Assembly (NCBI GenBank): GCA_050084515.1
Contig: CM114272.1
Coordinates: 53,444,001-53,508,000 of the forward strand
Direction: 5' to 3'
From: Blasia pusilla
Lineage: Eukaryota; Marchantiophyta; Marchantiopsida; Blasiales
Length of the DNA: 64,000 bases
In this document: in pieces, positions 48,346-59,516 of the stretch
How the letters are laid out: each line of letters begins with the position of its first letter
Numbering within the stretch: the first letter of the stretch is position 1
Made by a program: the position numbers and the translations under genes
The notes under the pieces: generated by a model
Databases searched by the model: none
Seen by the model: only the letters and a program-made list of their open reading frames with translations
What the model was told of the DNA's origin: nothing

Positions 48346-48799
48346 GCCCAAAATCGCTGCTCCGTTGGGGAAGAAAGAACTTTTAAGCGTGCCATTTTTA
48401 GAGACCGATGAGTAAATGAGTAAATAAAATTCTTGCAAAAGGAATTCCCCGGATGAGAGAATTAACGAAAGGGTGGGAAAAGCACTCCGGGACGTGATGA
48501 ATTCCAACGTTGCAATAAATCGGGTGGGAAGAGTGAGGGTGGGTAGGAGAGATTGTGAGCCGCTCAAACTTACCTTCACCCACTAAGGAAAAAGAAGAAG
48601 AAGAAGAAGTTTTATGCAAACAACTATATTACTCAGGCTTTTTTTCTTATATTTCCTTGTTGATTTTCATGTAATGAACAGTTCTATATTTGTGACTATA
48701 TAAAACATGGTTACATTTCTTGCCTTCATATATCAATCAAACATGAGTTTGAAAATCAAGAAGATATTCTACAATAATAACATAGAAAATATCATTAAT
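48346..48799. other. No gene recognised
   Basis: Short mixed to AT-rich stretch; a GAA triplet run lies at about 48,587-48,608. Confidence 0.4.
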
Positions 48800-49430
48800 T
48801 ATACTTTCAATTTTATCGAAGGGGCCCTTTCCCAACGAAGGAGGCCTAACACATCAATGCAATGAAGAAAAATAGATTTAGGAGGAGGGAGGACATGATG
48901 GGCTCTTGAAACATAAGAGCCCATTTGGAAAAACTTGCTTAAGAGCTTCCGAGCTCCATAACCAATAAAAAAAATGGAGAGCGCAAAGTTTATCACGGTC
49001 CATTTCAGTGGTTGATGATTAATATTGATGGAAAAAGGTTTATCCAACAATTCACATATGAAATTTGCTACAACGACACCACGACCTGACACTCGTCCTT
49101 CTATGGATTGTACATTACCTTGGCAACAATTTTTGCACGATTATCATAACTTCATGAGCCACCAAAATTTCTCTCCCCTCACCAAAATCTCATTAGGTGA
49201 GCACTGCTCTATATCCCAACATAATCCAACCTGTGTGTAATTGGAATGGATTTTCCCTCATGGATTTCTTGAAGATTGGCAAGCACGTCAACTTGTCATT
49301 TAGCTATATAAAAGTTATATTTGTTTCTCATCCCCAAGGCCGCTCCCAATCCAACTTTGTCAATATAGTCAAAGACTTCTCAATGGCCTTAAAAACACTT
49401 GTATTTCAAGTTATGGAGACGGCTACATTC
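48800..49430 (-). pseudogene. Ty3 RNase H fragment
   Basis: On the minus strand, ENPFQLHTGWIMLGYRAVLT, EGREILVAHEV, CTIHRRTSVRSWCR and NHQPLKWTV follow the same order as the RNase H of the Ty3 element at 12.2-12.8 kb (FQLHTNWSMLVLGTVLT; GREFMVDYASRSNN; YEGECL; DHQPLKW in the family). The catalytic Asp is Gly here (HTGW). Two adjacent stops and several frame changes show long decay. Confidence 0.65.
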
Positions 49431-49839
49431 TTGTAGTGCACCATTAACTCATAGCCAATGGTGGAAGAGGAGAGACCTAGTGAGGCTTCATTAACTTTTT
49501 TGCATGCTTTAGATTTCAATGTTTTCTAAAATATTCTATTGTTTGATGTGTTGTTGCATGTTATTAGTAGTTTCTCTCTTGTTTCCTTTAATTTCATGGC
49601 ACTCATAATCAAACGTGCACCATGATAACATTTAATTCCCACAACTTTACGAAGCTCACACGAGGATGGTAACACCAAGTTTGCACGGAAATGGACAAGT
49701 ACGTCCATGGGACGGACATGGAAAACCGGTTGCCAACGTGGGTTTTTCTGGTGCCCGGATCAACCATACGAGCTCCACCCCAAGAATAGGTCTGAGCTCT
49801 CATATAGGGTGCAGGTTGAAGGCGAGCTTAATGCAGGCG
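49431..49839. other. No gene recognised
   Basis: Mixed stretch leading into the GC-rich repeat island. Confidence 0.4.
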
Positions 49840-50400
49840 GCCTCCCTCGCAGGTCTAGCGGGCTAAGGGCGGGCCAAGCGCAGACACGCGGGCTTGCAAG
49901 CTAGGAAAGGGTCTGGCGGGCTGGAGGGCGGGATCAGGGTGGGCCTATTGCAGGCTTGCGGGATGGGGGACGGGCTCGGGGCGGGCGTGTTGTGGGCCTG
50001 GCATGGGCTTGCAGACTGGGGGTGGGCGTGACGTTGGCTCTCGCGCGGGGCTGCGGCTGCGGGCAGGTGTATTGCAGGTTGGGAGGCAGGCCTAGCGCAA
50101 GCTCCTACGCACGTTTGGGGGCTAAGGGTGGGCCTACTACTGGCTTGGCGAGGGCTCCCATGAGGGCTTGCGAGCTAAGGATTGTCTAAGGCGTAGGCTA
50201 TGGCGCCTACAACACCGGCTGGGCGTAGGCTTATAGCAGGTGCGGGCTAACGGCGGCCTTGGTAAGCGATGGGTGGGTTGATGGCCGGCAGGCAAGCAAG
50301 CCTATCGCGGACTTGACGGGATAAATGCGAACCTGGCGGGCTGAGAACGGGCCTAAAAAGTGGCAGGAAGGTTTAAGCACGGTCCTAGTGGGGACTTAAG
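49840..50400 (+). repeat. GC-rich degenerate minisatellite
   Basis: Imperfect units built from GCGGGCTTG, GCGGGCCT and GGCTAAGGGCGGG follow each other for about 560 bp inside otherwise AT-rich DNA. Unit length drifts between about 15 and 30 bp. Frames through it give Gly/Ala/Arg-rich peptides and are not taken as genes. Confidence 0.75.
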
Positions 50401-50809
50401 CTCTATTTGTGTAGGGGGTAGGGTGATTGATCATGAAGGGTAGAGAGGTTGGAGATAAAGTAAGAGATTAAAGTAGGATAGTCATATTAGAAAATAGGTT
50501 AGCTAGAAATGAGAGTAATTGAAGAAGTGGGGATAGTATTGGTGGAGAGAGGAAAAAAGAATATTAAGATATAATCGAGGATATAATTGAATAGGATGGT
50601 TGTATTGGAAAATAGATTAGTTGAAAATAAAAGTTGGTAAAGAAGTTAGGATAGGTGAAAAAGAAATGGGACAGGAGAATAAAATCAGTTTTGCTAAATG
50701 ATGATTACTGGAGATGGTTTAGGAATAAATTGTAAGTGGGGGTAGATGAGGAAAAAGAATGAAGGGTTCATTCTCTTCCTTCCATCCTCCCCTACATAAA
50801 CTTGCTCAT

Positions 50810-51120
50810 TTCTTGTATAACCTCACAATCTCATTCCTCCCTTCATCTCTCTCTCTCTCTCTCTCTCTATTCTTTTATGGAAGTTTTTTTCTCCATTGAT
50901 AGGTGACCTTGATAAGTGAAAATATGTTTTGCCATTGGATAACCTTGATAATTAAAGATATCTCGGTTATCTATGTTCGCATATTGATCTTTCTTGTTCA
51001 TAGTGAGTGTTCCAAGTTTTTTTATTTGAGCATTCACCGAAAATATTTGGTGTAATTTGCAAATATTTTACCGGTTGATATATCCTACTATTAACATTGT
51101 AAAATTATTTCAAACTATCC
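50810..51120 (+). repeat. 5' untranslated flank of hAT element, copy 2
   Basis: It aligns with the reverse complement of 15,930-16,250. A TC run at 50,845-50,869 lies within it. It leads directly into the BED-finger fragment. The DNA before it (50,401-50,809) has no recognised feature. Confidence 0.7.
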
Positions 51121-51139
51121 AAATATTTTTAGGTGGGGT

Positions 51140-51720
51140 TAATGTCTGCTTGTAGTCATGACCAAATCAGAGAACTCCAAGAGATCATGAAGGAACATTG
51201 GGAAGAAGTATAGATGGAATTCGAAGGTGGAACATGAAGCAAATGGCATTGTAAGTATTGTTCCTATACTATGAAAATCTTTCATAGCATGCAAATGGTG
51301 GAGCATTTTACATGAGAGAGATGAAAGAAAAAGGATGGGAATCAGGATATCCATCATGCCAAATAATGTGTGAAGGTCCCGGATCTCCGAGATAGGGTAC
51401 TTGTGGAAAATAGACGAAGGAGGGAAGGGAGACCCTCGAGTGAAGTGGAGGAGATGGGGCCATTACAAAAAGGTTTGCAACAGATAAGAAATAGTGTTTA
51501 TGTTATGTTAAATGTTGATGGGATTTTGGACTTGCTATCGTGTGATAGTCTCGAGAAATACAAAGGAGTTGTTGGGCCAATTCGAGGGACTAGGAGTACA
51601 AGGAAGAAGCAAGCTGATCTGAGGTATTCTTTCAACATCCAAGGAATAGAAGTTGCAAATAACATGAGGGCAATTTATTTCTACAAATGTGAATATCATT
51701 CAACGTAGTACGGCAAGATG
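51140..51720 (+). pseudogene. hAT transposase N-terminus with BED-type finger
   Basis: The frame reads KWHCKYCSYTMK, a C-x2-C pair, followed by MVEHFT with the His of a BED-like finger, then RMGIRISIMPNN. An in-frame stop precedes KWHC region and another follows HFT. A more open frame at 51,370-51,708 covers the linker (SSEVEEMGPLQKG). BED fingers bind the ends of hAT transposons. The catalytic part is missing, cut off by the copia LTR at 51,751. Confidence 0.55.
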
Positions 51721-51750
51721 TTTTTCAAAAAAGCAGTGTTGGCAATAACA

Positions 51751-52137
51751 TGTTGGATTCTCAACATCCACTTCTCTCAACACCATTAATCTGATCGGCC
51801 CCCTTGTATAAAGAGAAGCCTAGATTGATGATTCCGTTTTAGACGTTCAAGAAGTCATAGTAATATGACGTAGGTGGTTTATGGAGTAGCGTTACTAGGA
51901 TTATCTAATCCTATATTGCATCAGGGAAAAAAAAAAAAAAAAAAGGTTAAAAACCCTAGTTTCTCGAGTAGTGAAATAGTGGGGAGCCGTAACGGTAGCG
52001 CATTCTCGTAGTCGAGTTATCTCCATGTTTTGGTTCTATCGAAGCTCTTATGTGAGCGCATGGATGGACTAGGCCACTTTGTATCTCCAAGATTTGTAAT
52101 GCATTTCAGTGATTTTGTCACATTCTATTTTCTCACA
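51751..52137 (+). repeat. Copia 5' LTR, full-length (387 bp)
   Basis: Starts TGTTGGATTCTCAAC, ends TTCTCACA. It contains TGACGTA at 51,866-51,872, a GTATAAAGAG promoter-like box, and a run of about 19 A near 51,927. Related copies: 12,795, 14,966 and 15,750. A TTGTATTAGAGTTG sequence directly after it resembles the initiator-tRNA primer-binding site. Confidence 0.88.
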
Positions 52138-52209
52138 TTGTATTAGAGTTGTAGGTTTTCCAATATTTTGTATCTGGCAAACTAGTGTGTTTGCAAATTT
52201 TTTTGAGAG

Positions 52210-52840
52210 ATGGCTACTTCTTCGTCAATTGGTGCTTGCCCTCCTCTGTTGGATGAAGGGAAGTTAGATGGATCTAACTATACATTATGGAAGTTCAAAA
52301 TGAGAACTGTCCTCGAATCATTTGAGATCTGGGAGACGGCCACAAGGGTCGATCTAAATCCACAAGCTGCTTTGAGTTCTACATGTTCATCTTCACCTGG
52401 TCATATCAATCCTGTTGTATTGCTGGCGTGGAAAGGCAGAAACGCTGATGCTCTATTGGGCAATTTTCACAAATTTAAGTGATTTTGTCATGACTCTCAT
52501 TCAACATACGACCACTGCTGTTGAGGCGTGGAATATTTTAAAGAATCAGTATGAAACTAGGAATGATACTCGGATTCAAAATCTAGAGAATTAGCTTACG
52601 TCCAAGAAATTTTCAGAAGGAGAAAGTACGGAGCGATTTTTTGCGAGGATCAAGAATCTTAAAGATCAGATGGCGTTCGTAGGAATTTCCAAGTGTAATG
52701 AAGATTTGGCACATCGGTGCATAAGGATTTTGCCTCCAAGGTATGACAGCTTGGTCATACCTCGTATTTTGGGACATAATACTTTAATGTTTTGGATTAT
52801 GATTTATGACAAGATCCCCCAGCCCTCAGAGTCATTAACA
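52210..52840 (+). pseudogene. Copia gag, frameshifted
   Basis: The start ATG at 52,210 opens a frame with LDGSNYTLWKFKMRTVLES, the typical beginning of copia gag (UBN2-type). After a frame change near 52,475 it continues with AVEAWNILKNQYET, SKKFSEGESTERFFARIKNLKDQM and RCIRILPPRYDSLV. A TAG lies near 52,591. The rest of the element is lost at about 52,840, so only LTR plus gag remain. Confidence 0.85.
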
Positions 52841-53309
52841 AAGTTTTGACTTGGTCGTGTCGTACCCACTTGAATCGAGATGAGTGATCCGTGCCAAGAG
52901 TCTGCGATGAAGTGCTAGCAATCGAGACCCATGCACTGATGTCAACGGGTAGTCTGCATCCATTGATGGGAGAGTTGGTATGCTGCGGATGTTGCCACAC
53001 CACATGGAGGAGTGAGTGTTAATGGTGGAGTAGATTATTGGCACACGTGTTCATGTTACCCATTTGAGTCCCTTTTCTGCACTTTTCTCATGTAGTTGAG
53101 GGTGTTGGGTATCGGGTAGAGTTGGTGCTAGATGGGTATAGCAATGGTGATGAGTGTAGACTCCTTGTATGTGTAGCATGTTTGTGGATATATGGCAGTT
53201 GTCAAGTAGGGGTCATGTGTAAGGCCCGAGAGAGAGTGTGTCAATAGCTTAGGTGAGCTTGTCGGAAGTCTCAAGGTAAGCGTGAGTGTTGAGTGTGCGT
53301 GAGGCAAGG
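52841..53309. other. No gene recognised
   Basis: Left flank of the solo Ty3 LTR at 53,310. The same unidentified DNA presumably resumes at 54,331. Confidence 0.4.
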
Positions 53310-54330
53310 TGTCACGACCCTCGTAACTAAATAACACCAAATAAGCGCCAAGCAAAACATCAGAACTCAAGTGGACTCATGCGTTGCGATGATCGCGCTT
53401 TGGAGAGGCTTTTGGAAAGGTCTCTTGGAAAAGTCCAAGAGACGAAAGGCGGAACAGAGTTGTGCGTTTCATGCATTAGTGGTTGCGACCATGAAACCTA
53501 GAGCAAACGCAAGCCAAGACTTGAGATGAGTTGAGTCCTGGAAGGTTGGTTGCCAAAGAGGTGAGAACCAGTTTTGGAACATGACTAGCGTTAGGGAAAT
53601 TTGACTGTGTTTTGGACCATAACATTTAGCTCCAAGATGCGTTTGGGACAAATAAGAGCGCATTGGAAAGCTTATCTTGAGACACTTCCAACACACAAAG
53701 ATCTCAGAAAATGAATGAGTATAGACTGAGATATTGGCCGAAAAAATTTGTGAGAGCAATAAGGTTGAGGGCCAATTGGAGAGGCCCGGGTGTCTTTCCC
53801 TAAATGTAGGGAGACCCAGAGATCCCCAAAAGTACTAGTAAGAGAGGATTCTCTCCAAGATTTCTGGGAACACTAATCCCCACTTTGAGCACCAAACGGC
53901 GTCTCAGAGGCACGGGATGGACGGGAGTTTGGCTTTGGAACTTGAAACCCAAACCTGATCCAAGGGAGTGGACTTTGTATGCCAAGTGTGGCATATAAAG
54001 TCCACTCCCTTGGATTCCTACCCGAGATTCACTTTGTGCGAGTCTCAGTTAGGGACTCATCGGATGTCCATCAGACAGTTAGAACCGTGAGGCGCGAAAC
54101 GCTATTTGAGGTTCCTGAACCGACCAAAAAGTCTGTCCCAAGTCTTTCGAGGAAGGTTGAGCTTGATGATAGACCAAGATGAGAACTCGGAAAGTTAGCC
54201 TGCTCATTGACCCAAGACCTGACTAACCAGAGTGCGTGTTTGGATACAGATCAACATTGAGAGCGTGACCTACTAAATGCATGCTTCTGCAACAACAAGA
54301 TTAACGTTCAAGGAGAGTAGGCGCATGACA
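53310..54330 (+). repeat. Ty3 solo LTR, 1.02 kb, TGTCACG...CATGACA
   Basis: Most complete copy of the family also found (on the minus strand) at 13,840, 39,584 and 63,519. It begins TGTCACGACCC, a common Ty3 LTR start, and ends GCGCATGACA. Flanking CAAGG and CTAGG could be a target-site duplication with one change. Internal Ty3 sequence is absent on both sides. A long hairpin occupies 53,959-54,014. Confidence 0.8.
53959..54014. other. 26-bp hairpin inside the Ty3 LTR
   Basis: Arms 53,959-53,984 and 53,989-54,014 pair at 25 of 26 positions around a 4-nt loop. The other LTR copies have a shorter form of the same foldback (TCCAATAG / CTATTGGA near 14,182 and 14,207). Confidence 0.85.
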
Positions 54331-55215
54331 CTAGGTGTGTCATCACAGAATTAGCACTAGCATAGGTGAGCTAGTGAGGAGTGTGGGATCAAGACTCTTG
54401 ATGAGTGCTTGAGCGTATGAGGTAGGGTTGTCACTACGGCGTTCTTCCACGGTTGGGAAGAAAGGGGGTATTTCGAGCATTAATAATTGTGTGACACGAA
54501 GGGGAGTGACATATCGAAGGGTTTCTAGTGAGGAGCTACCTTGACTTCTGTCCGTAGTTGGATCGCTAGACAGAGATTCTGGTAACAAGATCGTAGTTGG
54601 GGATAGTGTCACGTGGGATATGGATGACGTGGGGCCATTGAGGCATGCGTCGTTTCTTGGGTGTAGTAGGCACCATTGACTTAGATGATTCATCTAGGAG
54701 ATACGGACCTCTACGAGGTTTAACCCCTTCATGGTGTGGAAGGGTTTGTTCCAGCATTTAGAGGGTCCTCCGATGGATGACTACATGGAGTTCCGATCTT
54801 TACACTCTGTAGAGATCGAGGCCTGAAGGATGTATTGGGCTCCAAGTTATGTATCCACTAGTGGCCGAAAGGTACATGATGGGATAGTGAGGGCGAAGAG
54901 CAAGGTTGCATGTGGAAAAATTCCGTGTTCGTGGACATGTCCATATCCATGGACTTATGTGTGTCTTATGGAAGGACTTGTCCATATGGGCCGCACCTTT
55001 CCCTTCTTTCTCCTTCCCCTTAATTGCCTTCATGTTCCATACTCCCCCGTTTCTTCCTCCCTCAACCTCCACTACCTAAGTGGATTGAGCTCAACATAAA
55101 TGAAGAGCTGGTGGTGACCACACAATTTTCTTGAGAGTCAACAAGTTCACAATTTGCAATACCCCCACAAGTTCCTCATTGTGCACCAATATCACGGGAG
55201 CGGGCCGGTGTGCCC
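54331..55215. other. No gene recognised
   Basis: Host sequence of the solo LTR insertion. Open frames at 54,343-54,693 (minus) and 54,800-55,072 (minus) show no known domain. Confidence 0.35.
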
Positions 55216-55272
55216 AAAGAGTAGGGCGGGTATCGTGAGCCTACTACTGACCTACTCTTTGGCTCACGATAC
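55216..55272. other. Two interleaved perfect inverted repeats
   Basis: AAAGAGTAGG at 55,216 pairs with CCTACTCTTT at 55,251, and GTATCGTGAGCC at 55,230 pairs with GGCTCACGATAC at 55,261. The order is a-b-a'-b', so the two stems exclude each other as simple hairpins. Confidence 0.75.
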
Positions 55273-55379
55273 TGACCTACGTTGCCTAGTAGGGACCGGA
55301 AATGGATTGTTGAACATGGGGGAAGGGCCTCATAGATAGAAGAACTGCCCACATGGTAGAGGGCGGAGGGGACCTATGA

Positions 55380-55480
55380 TTGCTCAGGAGCCATCTCAGA
55401 TGGCCCCACCATAGTTATAGTATGACTGTCACCATTATTATGGTCACACTAGAGATAGGTGTTTCGATCTTTGCCAAAAG
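55380..55480 (+). pseudogene. Retroelement gag zinc-knuckle remnant
   Basis: HHYYGHTRDRCFDL resembles the second half of a CCHC nucleocapsid knuckle as found in LTR-element gag (GHTRDRCWDL type). Stops surround it. The element type cannot be decided from so little. Confidence 0.4.
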
Positions 55481-56269
55481 GCATAACCAGAGGTAGGCCA
55501 AGGGGTTGGGGGCAATTGTCTTGAAGGAGGTCGAGGAGTTTTTTGTCGTGGTGGTAAAGTTCCACCGCTTGCTAGAGGAGATGGAGCGAGCATGCGCACT
55601 AGAGGCGGCACTTCTTTGACGCATTGATTAGTTGGAGTAGAGGATTTCAGCCATGTTAATGATGCAGACTCGGACGGAGCCAAACCCGAGAGCATCTATG
55701 TCGGGTTGTGCCTCCACTTCGTATCAAGATACAACCAAGGATTTTTTTGGCCTTTGTTGTATGTGTAGTGCGGCTTAGGTAGAGGCTGCTCCATAGATGA
55801 CTTTGGATGCTAGGAGAGCGACCAAGCCATCAAGAGGTGGGGGGGAGATTGATCCACAAGAGGGGACCTATGGGCGGCAAGCCACAGTTCGACAATCCTT
55901 TACGTTGTCAGAGGCACTTCACACACCATCGATGGTGCCCAGACAACTAGTGGTGCCTATAGGCAGGGCAGGCGTGGCAAAATCACAAGGAATTGGAGAG
56001 AATATTCCTATGCTGGCTTGTGTGGAGTGAGTGTCAACCACGGTGTTGGAGATAGCCACCAAGGTGAGCCAGACTCTTTTTTTCCTCCATGGAGTTGGCG
56101 ACGTTAGGAGTTAGACCAACGGAGGTTAGCTATTGCTTAGCATATGGGTACATTGAGGTATCCGATCATTCATGGAGGAGGTTATCATTCAGGGATCAAG
56201 ATGTTCCATCATGTGTATTTAGAGCAAGTAACACCCATAACATTAGATATTACTGCAAGGTAAACAATT
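55481..56269. other. No gene recognised
   Basis: Frames at 55,797-56,030 and 56,089-56,283 (plus) have no recognised domain. The stretch may belong to the same Ty3-derived DNA as the PHD fragment that follows. Confidence 0.35.
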
Positions 56270-56504
56270 TTGCGTGTGCATGAGGAGTTATTGACAGGAA
56301 TCCTCATATTGGAGGGACCATATGGTATGGTTTGGAAAGATCATGTGCACAACTATGCACCATTTCATCTTCTGAACATAGACAGGCCAGTGGATTTGAG
56401 TTTGGTAGTGGTACCTACGGGCTTGAGGTGTATGTTGTGCGGATATGAGAGGGGTGCAACCACCGCGTTGGTGTGTGATGGTTGTTCTTGAGGGTGGTAT
56501 TTTA
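56270..56504 (+). pseudogene. Second Ty3 linker plus PHD-finger fragment
   Basis: LLTGILILEGPYGMVWKDHVHNYAPFHLLNIDRPVDLSLVVVPTGLRCMLCGYERGATTALVCDGCS is open from 56,282 to 56,491 and matches the linker and first half of the PHD finger at 10.8-11.0 kb residue for residue in order. Here CMLC and CDGC are intact; a TGA replaces the next residue, GW follows, and the second half is lost where the sequence meets a minus-strand RT fragment at about 56,505. Confidence 0.7.
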
Positions 56505-56960
56505 ATTTTTTGTAGAAATTTTCCAATCCCAAGAATGCGCGAAATAGCTTCCACATTCATCTTGTGAACTCCTAAACTACCGGGATACATCGTGTGACCT
56601 AGATACTCAATTTCATTATGGAAGAGCCTACACTTGGCTTGAAGCAATTCCAACCCATATTCCTACAATCGTCAAAACATCTAAACAAGATGTCACTTAT
56701 GCTCTTCTGCCATGGCATTGAAGACTATGACGTCATCGATATAGCATCTAACAAAATCCAAACTCACCGAGATCCTATCCATACTCTATGGAGCTTTTTT
56801 GAGGTGTTCTTCAATCAAAATGGTGATAACCGCCAATGGTAAAAATTATCCCTCCCATAAAGGTCCATGTCCCAAAATACCATCTTTTGAGCCACCTCCA
56901 ATGTGATAAGAAACTCATTGTAGACGCCTCTAAGATCCAATAAATTGAAGATTATTTTCT
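56505..56960 (-). pseudogene. Ty3 reverse transcriptase fragment
   Basis: The minus strand reads DLRGVYNEFLITLEVAQKMVF (motif A side), then CYIDDVIVFNAMAEEHK with the YIDD centre near 56,730, and KCRLFHNEIEYLGHTMYPGSLGVHKMNVEAISRIL near 56,560-56,640. Frames change between these. It is oriented opposite to the adjoining PHD fragment. Confidence 0.75.
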
Positions 56961-57782
56961 ATTTATAGAAAAAATTAGAAGGAAATCACTATCATGAGAA
57001 GGTAATCTATATTAACTTTCTACAAACTTTGACATGTACTACATTTTTTTCATATTTAAAACATATTCATGACTTATCTTTTTTCAAAAGAAATCAAAAT
57101 ATGAATATGGGATAGTCCCCTCTTTTGGAATTCTATAGTATCATATTATGAATATATGCTATGACTCGGCCTTAGATATAATAGTATATTTTTCTGAAAA
57201 CTCCCTTATTTTCCTCAAAACCCGCTCAATTAAGTCTCGCCCAACCAATTCTATAGTTGTGATTTAGTAATAAGAGAGATAAAATCTCTATTCACTTTGG
57301 ACAATCGACAATTAAAAATAAAATTTCAAACGTATATATTGAAAATAGGATGGAAAGGGTAACGAGATAGCGTACCTGGGTAAGTGTAGGGTTAAATAAG
57401 GCACATATTGTCTTGGGAATTTTTGGAAAAATATACCAAATAAGAGGAGGGGAAAATAATACCATTTGAAAAGCACTTAAAGTAATATACTCATTTTTTT
57501 CATCCTAGCAATAGTGAGACATGCTAGAAACTTCAAGGGAACCAATCAATTTTGTCTAATAAAATTGGACGGAGCTCAAAAAAGCATACTAAAAAATAAC
57601 GTTAAATCAGAAAATAAGTTCCTTGATTTGAAAGGGGGATCACTAAAGAACATACGCCAATATAGTAGGAATTTTAGGGCCCCCGTGCAGCTCACGCCCA
57701 ATAGTAAATTACGGAAGTACGTATACAATAATTTGGTTTTTGGAAAATAATCCGAGCTTGTTCTATCTATTGTTATTCTCAT
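56961..57782. other. AT-rich stretch, no gene recognised
   Basis: No supported coding frame or repeat. Confidence 0.45.
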
Positions 57783-57947
57783 TGTAGGGTTAGGATTAGG
57801 GTCAGGGTTTCTTGTACATACCCTATATAATTGAGAAGGGGACCAGCCTCCACTCATTTCTCTCATTGCAAAATTTAGTTCTCCATGGTGGTGTATGAGT
57901 GGGAGATTCGTTTCCCACCGGTTATGCTTCTTTAGCAATTTTCTACA
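57783..57947 (+). repeat. Copia 5' LTR, truncated
   Basis: It matches the last ~165 bp of the 3' LTR (62,600-62,764), sharing ACCCTATATAATT, ACTCATTTCTCTCATTGCAAAATT and the end TTTTCTACA. The first ~150 bp of the LTR are missing. Confidence 0.8.
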
Positions 57948-58439
57948 TGGAACATTCCTTGGAATTATTGGTGTTTGAGGAGAGAAGAGAGGCAAGAGAA
58001 GGCACAATTTCGATTTGTAAGAAGGAGATTTCAATGAGAGCTTAGTAGCCTAAGATTTCATATGAAACTATGATAGAAACAAAAATTTTGAGGCATTTTT
58101 AAGGGCTTTCTCGGTCAATTTAGCAGTATGCGTCCGGATAGATCGGAACAACGCCAAACGCTATTTTTGACCGTCTTGTAGAGTTTGTCCAGATCTTCCC
58201 AACATATCCAAAATTTCTTGATTTTGACATTACGAGCTCCTACAATAGCAATTTGAGTGTAGGAAAGTGCAATTAATGAAGGATTTCGCCTAGCTCTTCC
58301 ATACCGTTGATCAATTTTGGAAAATTTCAAGTCAATTTCTATTTTAGAGTGGTATATGCTTCCATTGGAATAGTGGAGAGCTGGATTTACATTTTTGTGA
58401 GTAAAATCATTCTTCATGCAGTATTCTTCGGCAGCAATC

Positions 58440-59500
58440 ACAGGTGAGTTGTTAGATTAGCAAAATTAGAATGCCTAGAAGTTTTGAATGAAATAATTTC
58501 TCATGGGATCTTGTTACAGATGATGAGGCCAAGCCAGAAGGTGACTAAAGAGACTTGAATATTCGCACTTGGAAAAAATGCGAAAGGCAAGTAATCCACT
58601 ACATTTCAATAACGATAAGTTTGCTAATGATAGGTTTAGGATGTAGATCAACATTCAAGATGTTGATATTCCAAAGGAGGCTTAGGATGTGTTGGAAAAG
58701 TTATTCTAGACATCTACAAAGTCAGAAAGATTCAATTGAAACAATAATTGAACGAAGTGAAGAAAGGATTGTAGAACATCAATGATTATATTTTGAGTAT
58801 CAGACATATTGTTGATCAATTGAATAAGATTGGAATGACAGTAGAAGATGATGATATGATTTTATTCACGTTGCAAGGCCTTCCAAAGGATTACAAGTCC
58901 TTTGAGACCTCTATCTCTGTGAGATAGAAGTATCCACCCTTTCAAGAGTTAGTCCCAGTGGTAATCAGTGAGGAGATGCGTCTAGTAGACAGCAGTAGCT
59001 TCTCTTGTATGCAAGAGAGTGTGCTATTTACATGTAATGGATCTAACAGAGGCAGAGGTCATTGTAGAAACTTCCGTGGTCACGGTGGATATCAAACATA
59101 TGGAGAAAGAGGCACTCAATATAAAGTCACTTTATTAACTACAAATCAGTATTAGACACAATCAAAAGGTGGTGATGGTGGAAACCATTAGGGTCAAGAT
59201 TAGCAGCATAGGGTCCTTGGATCTTGTAAGTACTATGGGATAAAGGATCACTATGTAAAGTTTTGCTTCAAGAAGAAGGTAGATATGAGAAAAGGAGCCT
59301 TATGGCAACAAAAGTATGCAGAGCATAATACCAAGGGCAGTATCAAGAACAAAAATATTTACAAACTTAGCACCTCTTGCTCATGACTCAACATATGGGA
59401 GCAATGGTCAAGAAAAATTGAACAGCAGATTGATACATCGACTCTAGTGTATCAAATCACATGACCTTACCAGCTAAATGGTTCAGTAGTATGGAGCCTA
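58440..59500 (+). pseudogene. Copia gag and protease
   Basis: VRHIVDQLNKIGMTVEDDDMILFTLQGLPKDYKSFETSIS (58,795-58,920) is typical copia gag. A nucleocapsid knuckle C-K-Y-Y-G-I-K-D-H-Y-V-K-F-C at about 59,224 has Tyr in place of the second Cys. The protease active site reads DSSVSNHMT near 59,440 where DSGASNHMT is usual, preceded by a stop. Gag forms the particle and the aspartic protease matures it. Confidence 0.85.
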
Positions 59501-59516
59501 TCAAAGATCTGTAATA

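Noticed and set aside
52797-53370. Short minus-strand frames around 53 kb
   Set aside because: No domain, no splice support, and they overlap the boundary of the solo LTR.
55216-55272. H-type RNA pseudoknot
   Set aside because: The loop that should cross the first stem has no nucleotides, so the two long stems cannot form together in the classical fold.
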